From the NCBI GenBank assembly GCA_002498455.1, contig DAHO01000017.1, positions 23,730-43,208 on the forward strand: 19,479 nucleotides of DNA, in the 5' to 3' direction. The position numbers were made by a program, and so were the translations under genes. Each line of letters begins with the position of its first letter. The first letter of the stretch is position 1. Origin of the DNA: Euryarchaeota archaeon UBA602 (GTDB taxonomy: Archaea; Thermoplasmatota; Poseidoniia; Poseidoniales; Thalassarchaeaceae). The notes beneath the pieces were generated by a model that saw only the letters and a program-made list of their open reading frames with translations, did not search any database and was not told where the DNA came from. Positions 1 through 7,749 of the stretch are shown one piece after another.

Positions 1-2772
1 TTGGGTTCGGGTTCGTCCGAATCATTATCCGAAAACACCATGATTGAGGCATCACGAGACACCATTGAATTATCACCCCCAGAAACGGAAAATGTTGCTC
101 ATACTCATTCCTTAGAACAACCCCCACTTACAGCAAATCGAATTGAGACAGGAGTTCGACGTTGGCAAGTTGAATCGGAGGAGGCGGAGCCCGAGGCGGA
201 ATCACCCCTTGAGATTGAAGGCAAAGTCATTGCAGTAACAGACGACCCCTGGGGGGTTGCCGATACGCTGTGCCATATTCTAGTGGAGGCCGGAATTGTA
301 GCGGTTCGAGTCATGCTTGACCCGAGTATTGTTTCAAAGGTTAAGGTTGAGAAAGACGGCCCAGTTGATATTATTCGTGTCAATCCAGGAAACCCTGAGC
401 AACTCAGTGAGGTCAGCTCTTCACTAGCCGAGATTGGTGAAGTTGCGGCACTACTGCATCTTGCACCACTTCGTTTGGCAGGTGTAGGTTGGGAAAATGA
501 AACTCAAGAGGCTCATCTGACATCTACAACTCACGGTTTGTTCGGTTTATTGAAATCTCTTGATACACATTTTGATTCAATTTCAGACGGGACCATCATG
601 TCAGTCAGTGCAATGGACGGCCGTCATGGAAATTCCAGCAGTCGGTTTAACGCACTCGCAGCAGGTGCCCATGGAATTGTCAAATCGTATGCGAAAGAGA
701 AGCCACACATTCGTTGTCGCGCTGTTGATATCGACCCAGATTTACTTTCAGATCCAAAATCGTTGGCCTACAAATTGTGGGCGGAAGCATTTGGACGAAC
801 CTCGCCCCTTGAGGTCGGCTTGTCCCGTGATGACAAGCGCTGGGCTTTGCGAATGTATGAGGAAGATATTGATGGTGAAACCATTTCTCTAAAGTCAGAC
901 GATGTGTGGGTAATATCGGGTGGAGGCGCAGGCGTCACTGCTCGTTGTGTTGTCGGTGCGGCTCATGCAAGCAAGGATGCTGGGGCCACATTTGTCTTAC
1001 TTGGTCGAACAAGATTGGATCCATCCATTGAGCACTGGTTGAATGATGATAATCAGTCACTTCAATCGAGGAAAATGAATCTCAGAGAGGAAATGATTGC
1101 CAACAGTGAATCGGGCAAGATAACAATGGTCGAATGGGAACAAGCATGGCGTCAGAAAATGAGAATACTTGAAGTCTATCAAACCATTCGAGATATTCAG
1201 GAAACGGGCAACAGGGCTTTGTATGACGCTTGTGATGTCACAAATCGAAAAGCCGTCGCCAAGGTTTTGTCTACACTCGTCAAAGAATTTGGGCCGGTGA
1301 CTGGAATCATCCATGGTGCCGGTCTTGAAGAGTCAAAGTTGGTATCTGACAAAACCTGGGAATCATTCTCCAGGGTCATCTCAGTGAAGATTGATGGATG
1401 GCGCGCTCTAATCGATGCCCTCGGTGGTGATTTATCGCATCTCCGTGTGTTATGTGCATTCACTTCAATTGCAGGTCGTTTCGGTAACGGCGGGCAAGTG
1501 GACTATGCTGCTGCCAACAATATTCTCGATGCGGAAATGTGTCGGATCGCCCATCACCCTGAAGCTCCGCGTGCTGTCGCCATTGCATGGTCGGGATGGA
1601 GAGATGTGGGAATGGCCACCAGAGGCTCGATTGAAGCTGTGTTTGAGCAAGCAGGAATTGAAACGATTCCCATAGATTTGGGTGTTGAAATCTTCGTTAA
1701 GGAATTGCTTGCTGGTGGAAAAAGGCGGGTTGTTGCTGCCGGTGAACTTGGGATTTTAGATGACGAAAATTGCAAGCGCTCTCCTCCACAAAGGCTGTCT
1801 GAAGATACAGCAGGAGCCCTTGCTGAACCGACAAGATTTCCATTTATTGACCGGATAGTCGAGCATGAACCTTACGAGCGCCTAGTCGCTGAGTGTACCC
1901 TTTCCGTGGATCGTTTCCCATTCCTCATCGATCATGCCATCGATGGAACCCCATATCATCCGGGCGTAATGGCAATGGAAATGTTTGCACAGAGCGCCTT
2001 GTTACTATACCCAATGTGTACTCTACAGAAATTCACACAAGTATCATTCGGTTTGCCAATAAAATTGACGAAAGATGAAGCCCATGTCAGGATCGTTGCC
2101 ACCTTCGTCAACCAAGATCAACATACGCTGAAAATCAATTGTCATGTAGAGAGTGATTTGACCAATTCCAAGGGTGAGGTATTCGGGGAGCCGAGAATTC
2201 ATCATCAGGCCATGATTCATCTATTGAAAGAAGGGGCTCACGAGGAACATACAGTCGCTTTCGTGGATTCACCTGGGCGTGGAAAGGCTTCATTCCAACC
2301 CGAATTTATCTATGACCGCTTTTTCCATGGCCCGCGCTTCCAAGTCCATGGCGGGTTGGTCAAAGGTGTCGTGTCCAATGGTGACTTTGGCGCCGATGGA
2401 ATTGCGTTGTTGCGTAGTCAATTACCCAATCCGGAGCTGTTTGCAGAACCTTCAGTTTTGCTTGAATCTCTACCGATGCTCATTGAGGCCTGTTTCCAAA
2501 ATGCAGGTCTAGTTGCCATGGAAGTAGACCATCTGTCAAGCTTACCGGTTGGTATCGAGGAATGTACATTGTTGAAAATGCCTGGTCAACGGGAATCTCT
2601 CCGGATTCGAAGTTACCGTAGAGGGGATGAGGAAGGTGGCGTGACCAAACACGATGCAATGGTTTTCGATCAAAACATGAAACCGATTGTTTCGATTAAA
2701 GGGTTGAAGCTAAAGGGCATGGCTCCAGTACCCGATGAACTGAAATTCAGGCTAAATAGAAAGGAAAATTAG
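1..2772 (+). CDS. PfaA-like polyketide/PUFA synthase, C-terminal KR-DH part (5' partial)
   Basis: This reads as the C-terminal half of a type I fatty-acid/polyketide synthase. The frame is open from the first base, and the codon there (TTG) is probably not the true start, so KS, AT and ACP domains may lie upstream. Residues 1-65 are an acidic, low-complexity linker. Residues about 70-290 are the structural half of a ketoreductase. Residues about 300-575 are the NADPH-binding catalytic half, with GGGAGVTA at 307-314, Lys463, Ser489, Tyr502 and Asn506. The long helical insert at about 340-405 is typical of PfaA-type KR domains. Residues about 610-905 are a hot-dog dehydratase with an HxxxGxxxxP motif (His645, Gly649, Pro654), FHGPRF at 775-780, and Glu829-Gln833 where the second-half catalytic acid is usually Asp. 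Expected action is reduction and dehydration of ACP-bound beta-ketoacyl chains in the cytoplasm. The PPTase 36 bases downstream supports the call. The product is unknown. A polyketide or hydroxy-acid synthase is an alternative to a true PUFA synthase. Confidence 0.85.
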   Translation: MGSGSSESLSENTMIEASRDTIELSPPETENVAHTHSLEQPPLTANRIETGVRRWQVESEEAEPEAESPLEIEGKVIAVTDDPWGVADTLCHILVEAGIVAVRVMLDPSIVSKVKVEKDGPVDIIRVNPGNPEQLSEVSSSLAEIGEVAALLHLAPLRLAGVGWENETQEAHLTSTTHGLFGLLKSLDTHFDSISDGTIMSVSAMDGRHGNSSSRFNALAAGAHGIVKSYAKEKPHIRCRAVDIDPDLLSDPKSLAYKLWAEAFGRTSPLEVGLSRDDKRWALRMYEEDIDGETISLKSDDVWVISGGGAGVTARCVVGAAHASKDAGATFVLLGRTRLDPSIEHWLNDDNQSLQSRKMNLREEMIANSESGKITMVEWEQAWRQKMRILEVYQTIRDIQETGNRALYDACDVTNRKAVAKVLSTLVKEFGPVTGIIHGAGLEESKLVSDKTWESFSRVISVKIDGWRALIDALGGDLSHLRVLCAFTSIAGRFGNGGQVDYAAANNILDAEMCRIAHHPEAPRAVAIAWSGWRDVGMATRGSIEAVFEQAGIETIPIDLGVEIFVKELLAGGKRRVVAAGELGILDDENCKRSPPQRLSEDTAGALAEPTRFPFIDRIVEHEPYERLVAECTLSVDRFPFLIDHAIDGTPYHPGVMAMEMFAQSALLLYPMCTLQKFTQVSFGLPIKLTKDEAHVRIVATFVNQDQHTLKINCHVESDLTNSKGEVFGEPRIHHQAMIHLLKEGAHEEHTVAFVDSPGRGKASFQPEFIYDRFFHGPRFQVHGGLVKGVVSNGDFGADGIALLRSQLPNPELFAEPSVLLESLPMLIEACFQNAGLVAMEVDHLSSLPVGIEECTLLKMPGQRESLRIRSYRRGDEEGGVTKHDAMVFDQNMKPIVSIKGLKLKGMAPVPDELKFRLNRKEN

Positions 2773-2808
2773 CAATTGAAGAATCGAATTTCCAATTGAG
2801 GTTTCAAA

Positions 2809-3582
2809 ATGAAAAAATGGGTGCCTATGGGGCCTGTATCACCTCTTCAACTTCCAGAAAATGGTGTAACTACGAACGTGATGGCAGTTTGGACTTCGGT
2901 CGGTGAAGCACACCCCAATGCTTCATCGCTCGATATCTCAAGCATTCCGTTGGTCAATGCCACAGAAGCATCGAAATTCGTGACCCAGAAACGTGCTGCT
3001 GAACACGCTGCTGGAAGATATGCGTTGGCAACCTTGCTGCGAAACCTAGGCTTCGACCCTATCAATCTTCAAGTCATCCGTGATCGGTATCGGAAACCAA
3101 AATTGATTTGGAGAGACGTGGATACCAAATCCGGAACTGGTGGGTTGCAAAATCAATCTTTACCCGAGATTACCATAGGTCATTCAAATGGAGTCGCGAT
3201 TGCTGCAGTTTCCTTGGATGGATATCCAATTGGATTGGATGCCGAGCCTGTAGATGTATGTCGCTCGAAGAACATCCTTACAATGATGGCCTCAGGAAAG
3301 GAATTGCAATACCTTGAGCAACTTTGGATGAACGATGAAGGCCTAGGTATCCAAGAAACGACACGTACCTGGGTTGTGAAAGAAGCTATTCAGAAAGCTA
3401 GTGGATTGGGGATGCACATTGCCCCTCAATCATTTTCAGTCTTGGATTGTAATCAAATATCTCTGACTCATCAAAAAGTCAGGTATAACTTGGACTTCAC
3501 TCATTGGCAAGAATTGTTGGATGACCGTTGTTTCACGTTTGGCTTTTCGAAATTGAATGAGTCGATCAATCCGAATCCGTAA
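2809..3582 (+). CDS. 4'-phosphopantetheinyl transferase, Sfp/PfaE type
   Basis: The 257-residue protein should transfer the phosphopantetheine arm from CoA to a serine of an acyl carrier protein, activating it. Family motifs are visible: GRYALATLL at 69-77, GHSNG at 124-128, the Mg-binding stretch IGLDAEP at 141-147 (Asp144, Glu146), and WVVKEAIQKASG from 188, which matches the WxxKEAxxK signature (Lys191, Glu192, Lys196). The length fits the Sfp family, whereas AcpS is about half as long. The ATG start is supported by GAGG at 2798-2801, seven bases upstream. It follows the KR-DH synthase by 36 bases on the same strand, as PfaE accompanies PfaA in bacterial PUFA loci, so its natural substrate is probably an ACP of that synthase. 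No Sfp relative appears elsewhere in the window. The family is certain; the partner is inferred from position. Confidence 0.92.
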   Translation: MKKWVPMGPVSPLQLPENGVTTNVMAVWTSVGEAHPNASSLDISSIPLVNATEASKFVTQKRAAEHAAGRYALATLLRNLGFDPINLQVIRDRYRKPKLIWRDVDTKSGTGGLQNQSLPEITIGHSNGVAIAAVSLDGYPIGLDAEPVDVCRSKNILTMMASGKELQYLEQLWMNDEGLGIQETTRTWVVKEAIQKASGLGMHIAPQSFSVLDCNQISLTHQKVRYNLDFTHWQELLDDRCFTFGFSKLNESINPNP

Positions 3583-3751
3583 CTGCAGGAGATGAGCTAC
3601 CTAGTGCCATTAACAGTCCTGGAATAAACATCACAGTCAAAATCCGAATCGTCGTATTGACCTCCATCCCGAGAGCAATCGACCAGAGAGGGGCCATGGC
3701 TGGCATAAATGCGAAACACATGCCAATTCCCAACTTACGTCTCCAATGCAT
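3566..3751 (-). CDS. possible small two-helix membrane protein, unknown function
   Basis: A 61-residue reading frame starting at the ATG at 3751 has a basic start (MHWRRK), two hydrophobic stretches at about residues 7-27 and 32-51, and a short polar tail. The pattern would place both ends in the cytoplasm. The frame stays open further upstream, but longer versions run into the tRNA gene and lose hydrophobic character, so the shorter start is preferred. Its stop lies inside the last codons of the PPTase gene, giving a 17-base convergent overlap. I see no Shine-Dalgarno and do not recognise a family. It may be a chance frame in a stretch otherwise without a gene. Confidence 0.35.
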   Translation of the reverse strand: MHWRRKLGIGMCFAFMPAMAPLWSIALGMEVNTTIRILTVMFIPGLLMALGSSSPAVTDSD

Positions 3752-3840
3752 AGGGTGCCCAGCGGTCGGTATGTCTTGAATTTGCGGGAGGGCCCCGACC
3801 GAATTGGATAAGACTGAGACCCGACCACGCCCCAAATACC

Positions 3841-3912
3841 GCGGATGTAGTGAAGGGGTTATCACCTGAGGTTTCCAACCTCATGTCACGGGTTCAAATC
3901 CCGTCGTCCGCA
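3841..3912 (+). tRNA. tRNA-Gly (anticodon TCC)
   Basis: The sequence folds by eye into a full cloverleaf of 72 bases. The acceptor stem is GCGGATG with CGTCCGC (one T-G pair) and discriminator A. The D stem is GTGA/TCAC. The anticodon stem TGAGG/CCTCA closes the loop TTTCCAA, giving anticodon TCC, which reads GGA and related glycine codons. The variable loop has four bases. The T arm is ACGGG TTCAAAT CCCGT. No CCA is encoded at the 3' end, as is usual in many archaea, and there is no intron. A T-rich run follows directly. It stands alone between two protein genes on the same strand. Confidence 0.96.
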
Positions 3913-3922
3913 CTTTTTCTTT
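3913..3922 (+). terminator. T-rich tract after tRNA-Gly
   Basis: The ten bases CTTTTTCTTT directly follow the discriminator base of the tRNA. Oligo-T tracts are the usual archaeal termination signal and no hairpin is needed. The site therefore probably ends the tRNA transcript before the ABC gene promoter. Confidence 0.55.
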
Positions 3923-3944
3923 CCACCAAACCTTCTGTCCTAGG

Positions 3945-3953
3945 ATTCAATAA
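3945..3953 (+). promoter_or_regulatory. candidate TATA box for the ABC exporter gene (leaderless)
   Basis: ATTCAATAA is centred 26 bases upstream of the ATG at 3975. That is the spacing expected if transcription starts at the A of the start codon. This would explain why the strong GGAGGT at 3968-3973 is only one base from the ATG, too close to act as a normal ribosome-binding site. Confidence 0.4.
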
Positions 3954-3974
3954 CCAAGGGTCAGAGCGGAGGTC

Positions 3975-5831
3975 ATGACCGCTCAGACTCCAATCAGTAC
4001 CTCCGGTACTGAAGATGAGAGTACACAGATTCTTGGGCGGCGTATTTGGCGTATTTTCCCTTATATCAAGCCGTACAAAAAACGTGCATATGTTGGAATT
4101 TTTTCCAATGCAATGGCCCGATTTAGTGATCTTCTCCCTTTCGTATTCATTGGATTCGCGGTTGATTATTACGGTGGGAACGATGAATTTTCTGGATTCT
4201 ACGGTTCCATGCGTGAATGGTTGGATGGAACCGTGTTCCCTCTAATCAGTGACAATTTGGCCATCGGCTATGGCCTCCTGATTTTTCTGGGCTTTGCCAG
4301 CCTAGCGGTTTGGCAGGGCTTATCTGAATACTGTTGGCAAACATTGGGGTACAAAGTTCAACATGACATCCGGATGGATGCCACACATTCATTGATCCGA
4401 ATGGAGGCCTCGTACTACGATTTACGCCAAACAGGAGTACTGATGTCCGTTCTATCAGCCGATGTCAATCAACTGGAAGATGTCATTTCAGATTCGTCTA
4501 CCTCAATCATCCGAATTATTGTCACATTCTTCACAGCAGGTTTGCTTCTGATATTGATGTCATGGAAACTCGCTGCAGTTTTATTTGGACCGATGATTCT
4601 TATTTTCCCAATGGTATACTTTTTTTCAACTCGGGTTCAGAGAAAATATCGAAAACAACGGGAATCAACTGGTGGTATCAGCGCCGTGCTTGAGAACATT
4701 ATTTCAGGCATTTCAGTGGTGCAAGCTTACAATGCTCAGAAATGGGAATCCAATCGAGTAGCCGTTGAGAGTGCCGATTATCGAGATCAAGCAATCGGTG
4801 CCAGCAAAGATCGAAATCGATTCATTCCAGGACTCTATGCTGTCGCAGGGGTGGCCTTTGGTTTGTTGGTCAGCGTTGGAGGCTGGCTCTTGCAGGATGG
4901 TGAAATTACCACTGGTGGTTTTGTCACATTCTTGCTTGTCATGACTCGGATGACCATGCCTTTGTTCATTTTCGGTATGCTTGTCAATCAATTGCAGCGA
5001 GGTGAGGCTGCGGCCCGACGTGTATTTGACATGGTTGATTTGGAACCCACAATCATTGACAAATCCGATGCAATCGAGTTGCAAGGCCCCATCGAATCGA
5101 TTGAATTTGAAGATGTCTATTTCACATATCCGAATACAGAGACTGCAGTATTGAATGGAATCTCTTTCAGAGTAGATGCTGGAGGATTCATCGGTATCAT
5201 GGGTCATACTGGTGCTGGAAAATCTACGATTCTGAAGATTCTTCTTCGATACTATGAACCAAATCGCGGTCGAGTTCTCATTAATGGAATCGATATTCAA
5301 GAATTGACATTGGAAAGTGTTCGAAACCATCTTGGATTTGTCAGCCAAGACCCCTTCTTGTTCTATGGAACCGTCAGGGACAACGTTGTCTATGCTCGTT
5401 CGGCATCGGATGAAGAATTGCATGGGGCGCTTGAATTGGCTGGTGCATCAGAATTTGTTTCTGAAATGGATGATACCATCGATACCATGGTTGGTGACCG
5501 TGGTGTGAAATTGTCGGGTGGTCAAAGAGCCCGAATCTCACTTGCAAGAGCGCTACTAAAATCTCCAACACTGCTTGTTTTGGATGAAGCCAGCAGTGCA
5601 TTGGATGCTGAAACGGAAAAGCGTATTCAAGCAAATCTGATTGAAACCGGAGGTTCGCGTACAACGATAGCTGTGGCTCATCGCCTTTCCACCATCCGCA
5701 ATGCAGATGAGATTTTGTCTATGGTTGATGGAGCCGTTGTTGAGCGAGGCACTCATGTTGAGCTCGTTGAGAACAACGGTGTGTATGCGAGTCAATGGGC
5801 CATTCAAATTGGGAAACTTGAGGAGGAGTAA
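3975..5831 (+). CDS. ABC exporter half-transporter, permease fused to ATPase (MsbA/ABCB type)
   Basis: The 618-residue protein carries an N-terminal six-helix exporter domain (hydrophobic stretches near 42-62, 97-117, 178-197, 199-217, 283-305 and 313-335) and a C-terminal ATPase. Visible ATPase motifs are Walker A GHTGAGKST at 410-418, Q-loop Gln458, signature LSGGQ at 513-517, Walker B LLVLDE at 533-538 and switch His569. The domain order and length match a complete half-transporter that works as a dimer. Such proteins export lipids, peptides or drugs, and the substrate here cannot be read from sequence. No other start is available for more than 40 codons, so ATG 3975 is kept despite the unusually close GGAGGT. 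The next gene begins two bases after the stop, so the two are translated together. Proximity to a synthase, its PPTase and a glycosyltransferase suggests export of a synthesised lipid or metabolite, but this is inference. Confidence 0.93.
   Translation: MTAQTPISTSGTEDESTQILGRRIWRIFPYIKPYKKRAYVGIFSNAMARFSDLLPFVFIGFAVDYYGGNDEFSGFYGSMREWLDGTVFPLISDNLAIGYGLLIFLGFASLAVWQGLSEYCWQTLGYKVQHDIRMDATHSLIRMEASYYDLRQTGVLMSVLSADVNQLEDVISDSSTSIIRIIVTFFTAGLLLILMSWKLAAVLFGPMILIFPMVYFFSTRVQRKYRKQRESTGGISAVLENIISGISVVQAYNAQKWESNRVAVESADYRDQAIGASKDRNRFIPGLYAVAGVAFGLLVSVGGWLLQDGEITTGGFVTFLLVMTRMTMPLFIFGMLVNQLQRGEAAARRVFDMVDLEPTIIDKSDAIELQGPIESIEFEDVYFTYPNTETAVLNGISFRVDAGGFIGIMGHTGAGKSTILKILLRYYEPNRGRVLINGIDIQELTLESVRNHLGFVSQDPFLFYGTVRDNVVYARSASDEELHGALELAGASEFVSEMDDTIDTMVGDRGVKLSGGQRARISLARALLKSPTLLVLDEASSALDAETEKRIQANLIETGGSRTTIAVAHRLSTIRNADEILSMVDGAVVERGTHVELVENNGVYASQWAIQIGKLEEE
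5822..5828 (+). promoter_or_regulatory. Shine-Dalgarno deciding a GTG start
   Basis: GGAGGAG lies inside the last codons of the ABC gene, five bases before the GTG at 5834. An ATG at 5832 is nearer the eye but is out of frame and stops after three codons. The motif therefore selects GTG 5834 and links translation of the two genes. Confidence 0.7.
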
Positions 5832-5833
5832 AT

Positions 5834-6634
5834 GTGTCTCTAATTGAGTGGGTTCAGGTTCAGCCAGGAACCGCTTGGCTCGGTGATGATCGGGGAGCCT
5901 TGATGCATGCTGGAAACGGCCCCCGTCATCAGATTAAGATTGAAAATGCATTCGAAATCAGTTCAGAACCAATTACATTTGCGCAGTGGAAGGTATTGAC
6001 TGGAAACGCCGTCGCAGGACAAGATTCCGACCTGCCATTGAATCGATTGACGCCACTGATGATTGAAGCCGGATTGATTGGGACGAATGACAACCTTCGC
6101 CCCCCCTCGGAAGCGGAGTGGGCCTTGGCTGATGCCCAAGGAGTCGTCAAGCGCGGCTCGATTGAAATAGAGGTGTTGAGTGATCGCCCTCCACGAAGCA
6201 GTTACTGGGGTGCGCCATGTGATGGGCGACCGTGGCTCCCACCCGTGCGAGCTGGTGGCGTATCCGATCACACCGCCCATGTAACTCGAATTTGGCGTAA
6301 TGATGAAACGGTACGAGGGGCCACACCTCGAGGGGTGTCTCGACAAAAAATGGGTTTCCGTCTGGTGAAAGGTGCCCAGTATGATGGGGGGCCGAAAATG
6401 CCTGTTGCACCTCGAAAATCAAGTTTAATCATGCGTGAGGTCGTTATCGCATTGCTGATTGGAATCATTCCAAGTTTCACCTGGGCATACTTCAATGCGA
6501 GCCCTGATTACATCTCCACCAGTTGGTTAAACATTGCATTTGGTGGCATCTTCTTTTCTCTAATGACTGCATTGATTTGGCGCCCCAAAACCCCTTCATT
6601 CCATGTTGAGAATGGAAAGATGCGTCAAAACTAG
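5834..6634 (+). CDS. FGE/SUMF1-like domain protein with two C-terminal membrane helices
   Basis: Residues 1-180 resemble the formylglycine-generating-enzyme-like (FGE-sulfatase) fold. They open with PGTAWLGDD near 11-19, then RHQIKIENAFEISSEPIT (31-48) where such proteins have their beta-strand and choose their partners, RPPSEAEWALA at 89-99 in place of the usual RLPTEAEWEYA, and MGFRLVKG at 173-180 closing the domain. The domain is shorter than usual. The only cysteine is Cys129, and no cysteine stands where the catalytic pair of true FGE would be, so sulfatase activation is unlikely and a binding or structural role is more probable. Two hydrophobic helices follow at about 201-220 and 231-249, anchoring the protein in the membrane. 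The gene is coupled to the ABC exporter by a two-base gap, so it may be an accessory subunit of it. Family recognition is good; function is open. Confidence 0.78.
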   Translation: MSLIEWVQVQPGTAWLGDDRGALMHAGNGPRHQIKIENAFEISSEPITFAQWKVLTGNAVAGQDSDLPLNRLTPLMIEAGLIGTNDNLRPPSEAEWALADAQGVVKRGSIEIEVLSDRPPRSSYWGAPCDGRPWLPPVRAGGVSDHTAHVTRIWRNDETVRGATPRGVSRQKMGFRLVKGAQYDGGPKMPVAPRKSSLIMREVVIALLIGIIPSFTWAYFNASPDYISTSWLNIAFGGIFFSLMTALIWRPKTPSFHVENGKMRQN

Positions 6635-7749
6635 GACCGGTCTTTATCGTCAATCTGTAGGCCTGCATTCTTGGAAACATACATTCTCCACCATGCGGTC
6701 AAAACGCCCATTCCATAGGACCAATGTAACAGGAACGTCATCAATGGTGCCATCAGTATGGTTGAAACGGAACGAGAAGGAGATGTGCCAAAAGCAGCAC
6801 CAGCCCAACAAATCGCGACATACAACCCTGCGAGGCTGAAGGGAAGGTGGACCATGGTTCGTTCCAATCCCATTGGAACCGTTTCCAACGATATGTCCCA
6901 TACATTCGGCCAAGCCAATCCACCGTTGAATGCACCGAACCCGAAGCAAGTAAGCGCAGCCAACACTAGAAGAGGAAACAACCCGACTGCGGTGTGACTC
7001 CACGATTTCATACCTGGATGCAAATTACTTGCTAGAATCCGAACCAATCCGTAATTTCGGATTTGCTTTCGTACACGGCTTGGATTCCTTCGGCGATGCC
7101 ACATAATCGCGTCTCTGTCCTGCCATAATTGATGGCCAGCCAACTCAATTCGATAATCCATCATTGCATCTTCACAACCGATGGCACCTGTGTCGAATCC
7201 TTGCACTTCATCGAGAACGGATTTTCGGTATGCGGCATTCACTCCTGGGAGTTGTTCTGCAGGTGTTAAATCCTCAACTCCACGGTTGCCATAATTCGTT
7301 CCAGCTGTAACCCATTTTGAGCAAAACGTGACATCAATTACTCGCTGCCAAAAGGTCGATCTCTCGTCTGGAGGTGCAAAATTGGGCCCCCCCACTCCTG
7401 CAACATCTTCTCGGTCAAACCATCTTACCAACTTCTCGACCCAATCTTCCGGTACCCAAACGTCATCATCGGTAAACAGTACCAATTCACATTCGATTGA
7501 ATGTAGAGCAATATTGCAAGCATCAGCTCTCGTTCGACTTCCTTGATCGTCAATCCAAGTCATGCCCTTTGCTACAGCGATCTCTTGGCCAGGATCCCCG
7601 GTTGGGCCGACGATGACAACCTCTAACGGTCCACCCCAAGTCTGTTTGGACAATCCATCAAGGGCAATCTCCAACTCTTCCGCATTGCGCAAAGTCGGGA
7701 TAATCACGCACACCCGAGGGTCTGGCATATTCTGCGCGGGTTCACGCAT
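6631..7749 (-). CDS. family 2 glycosyltransferase with C-terminal membrane helices
   Basis: The 372-residue protein has a GT-A fold: VCVIIPTLRNAEELEIAL near 13-30, the metal/nucleotide-sugar motif TDDD at 93-96, VNAAYRKSVLDEVQGFD at 170-186, and the ED pair at 193-194 expected to supply the catalytic base. Three hydrophobic segments at about 252-272, 299-320 and 328-350 place it at the membrane. It likely adds a sugar to a lipid or surface glycan; donor and acceptor are unknown. ATG 7749 is chosen because GAAGG lies just upstream. It overlaps the end of the PCNA gene by eight bases. A longer frame from 7863 would overlap PCNA by more than 120 bases and adds unconserved-looking sequence; ATG 7728 is an alternative. 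Its stop codon overlaps the stop of the FGE-like gene on the other strand. Confidence 0.88.
   Translation of the reverse strand: MREPAQNMPDPRVCVIIPTLRNAEELEIALDGLSKQTWGGPLEVVIVGPTGDPGQEIAVAKGMTWIDDQGSRTRADACNIALHSIECELVLFTDDDVWVPEDWVEKLVRWFDREDVAGVGGPNFAPPDERSTFWQRVIDVTFCSKWVTAGTNYGNRGVEDLTPAEQLPGVNAAYRKSVLDEVQGFDTGAIGCEDAMMDYRIELAGHQLWQDRDAIMWHRRRNPSRVRKQIRNYGLVRILASNLHPGMKSWSHTAVGLFPLLVLAALTCFGFGAFNGGLAWPNVWDISLETVPMGLERTMVHLPFSLAGLYVAICWAGAAFGTSPSRSVSTILMAPLMTFLLHWSYGMGVLTAWWRMYVSKNAGLQIDDKDRS

Noticed and set aside
1..3. TTG at base 1 as the true start of the synthase
   Set aside because: It begins at the very edge of the window in a linker-like segment; the gene most likely continues upstream.
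3566..3865. 99-residue version of the small minus-strand protein starting at 3865
   Set aside because: Its first codons lie inside the tRNA-Gly gene and the added part has no membrane character.
4713..5423. Long 236-residue open frame on the minus strand inside the ABC exporter gene
   Set aside because: It lies wholly antisense to clear ATPase motifs and its translation has no recognisable domain; the openness follows from the codon use of the real gene.
5832..5843. ATG overlapping the ABC exporter stop
   Set aside because: It is out of frame with the FGE-like protein and stops after three codons.
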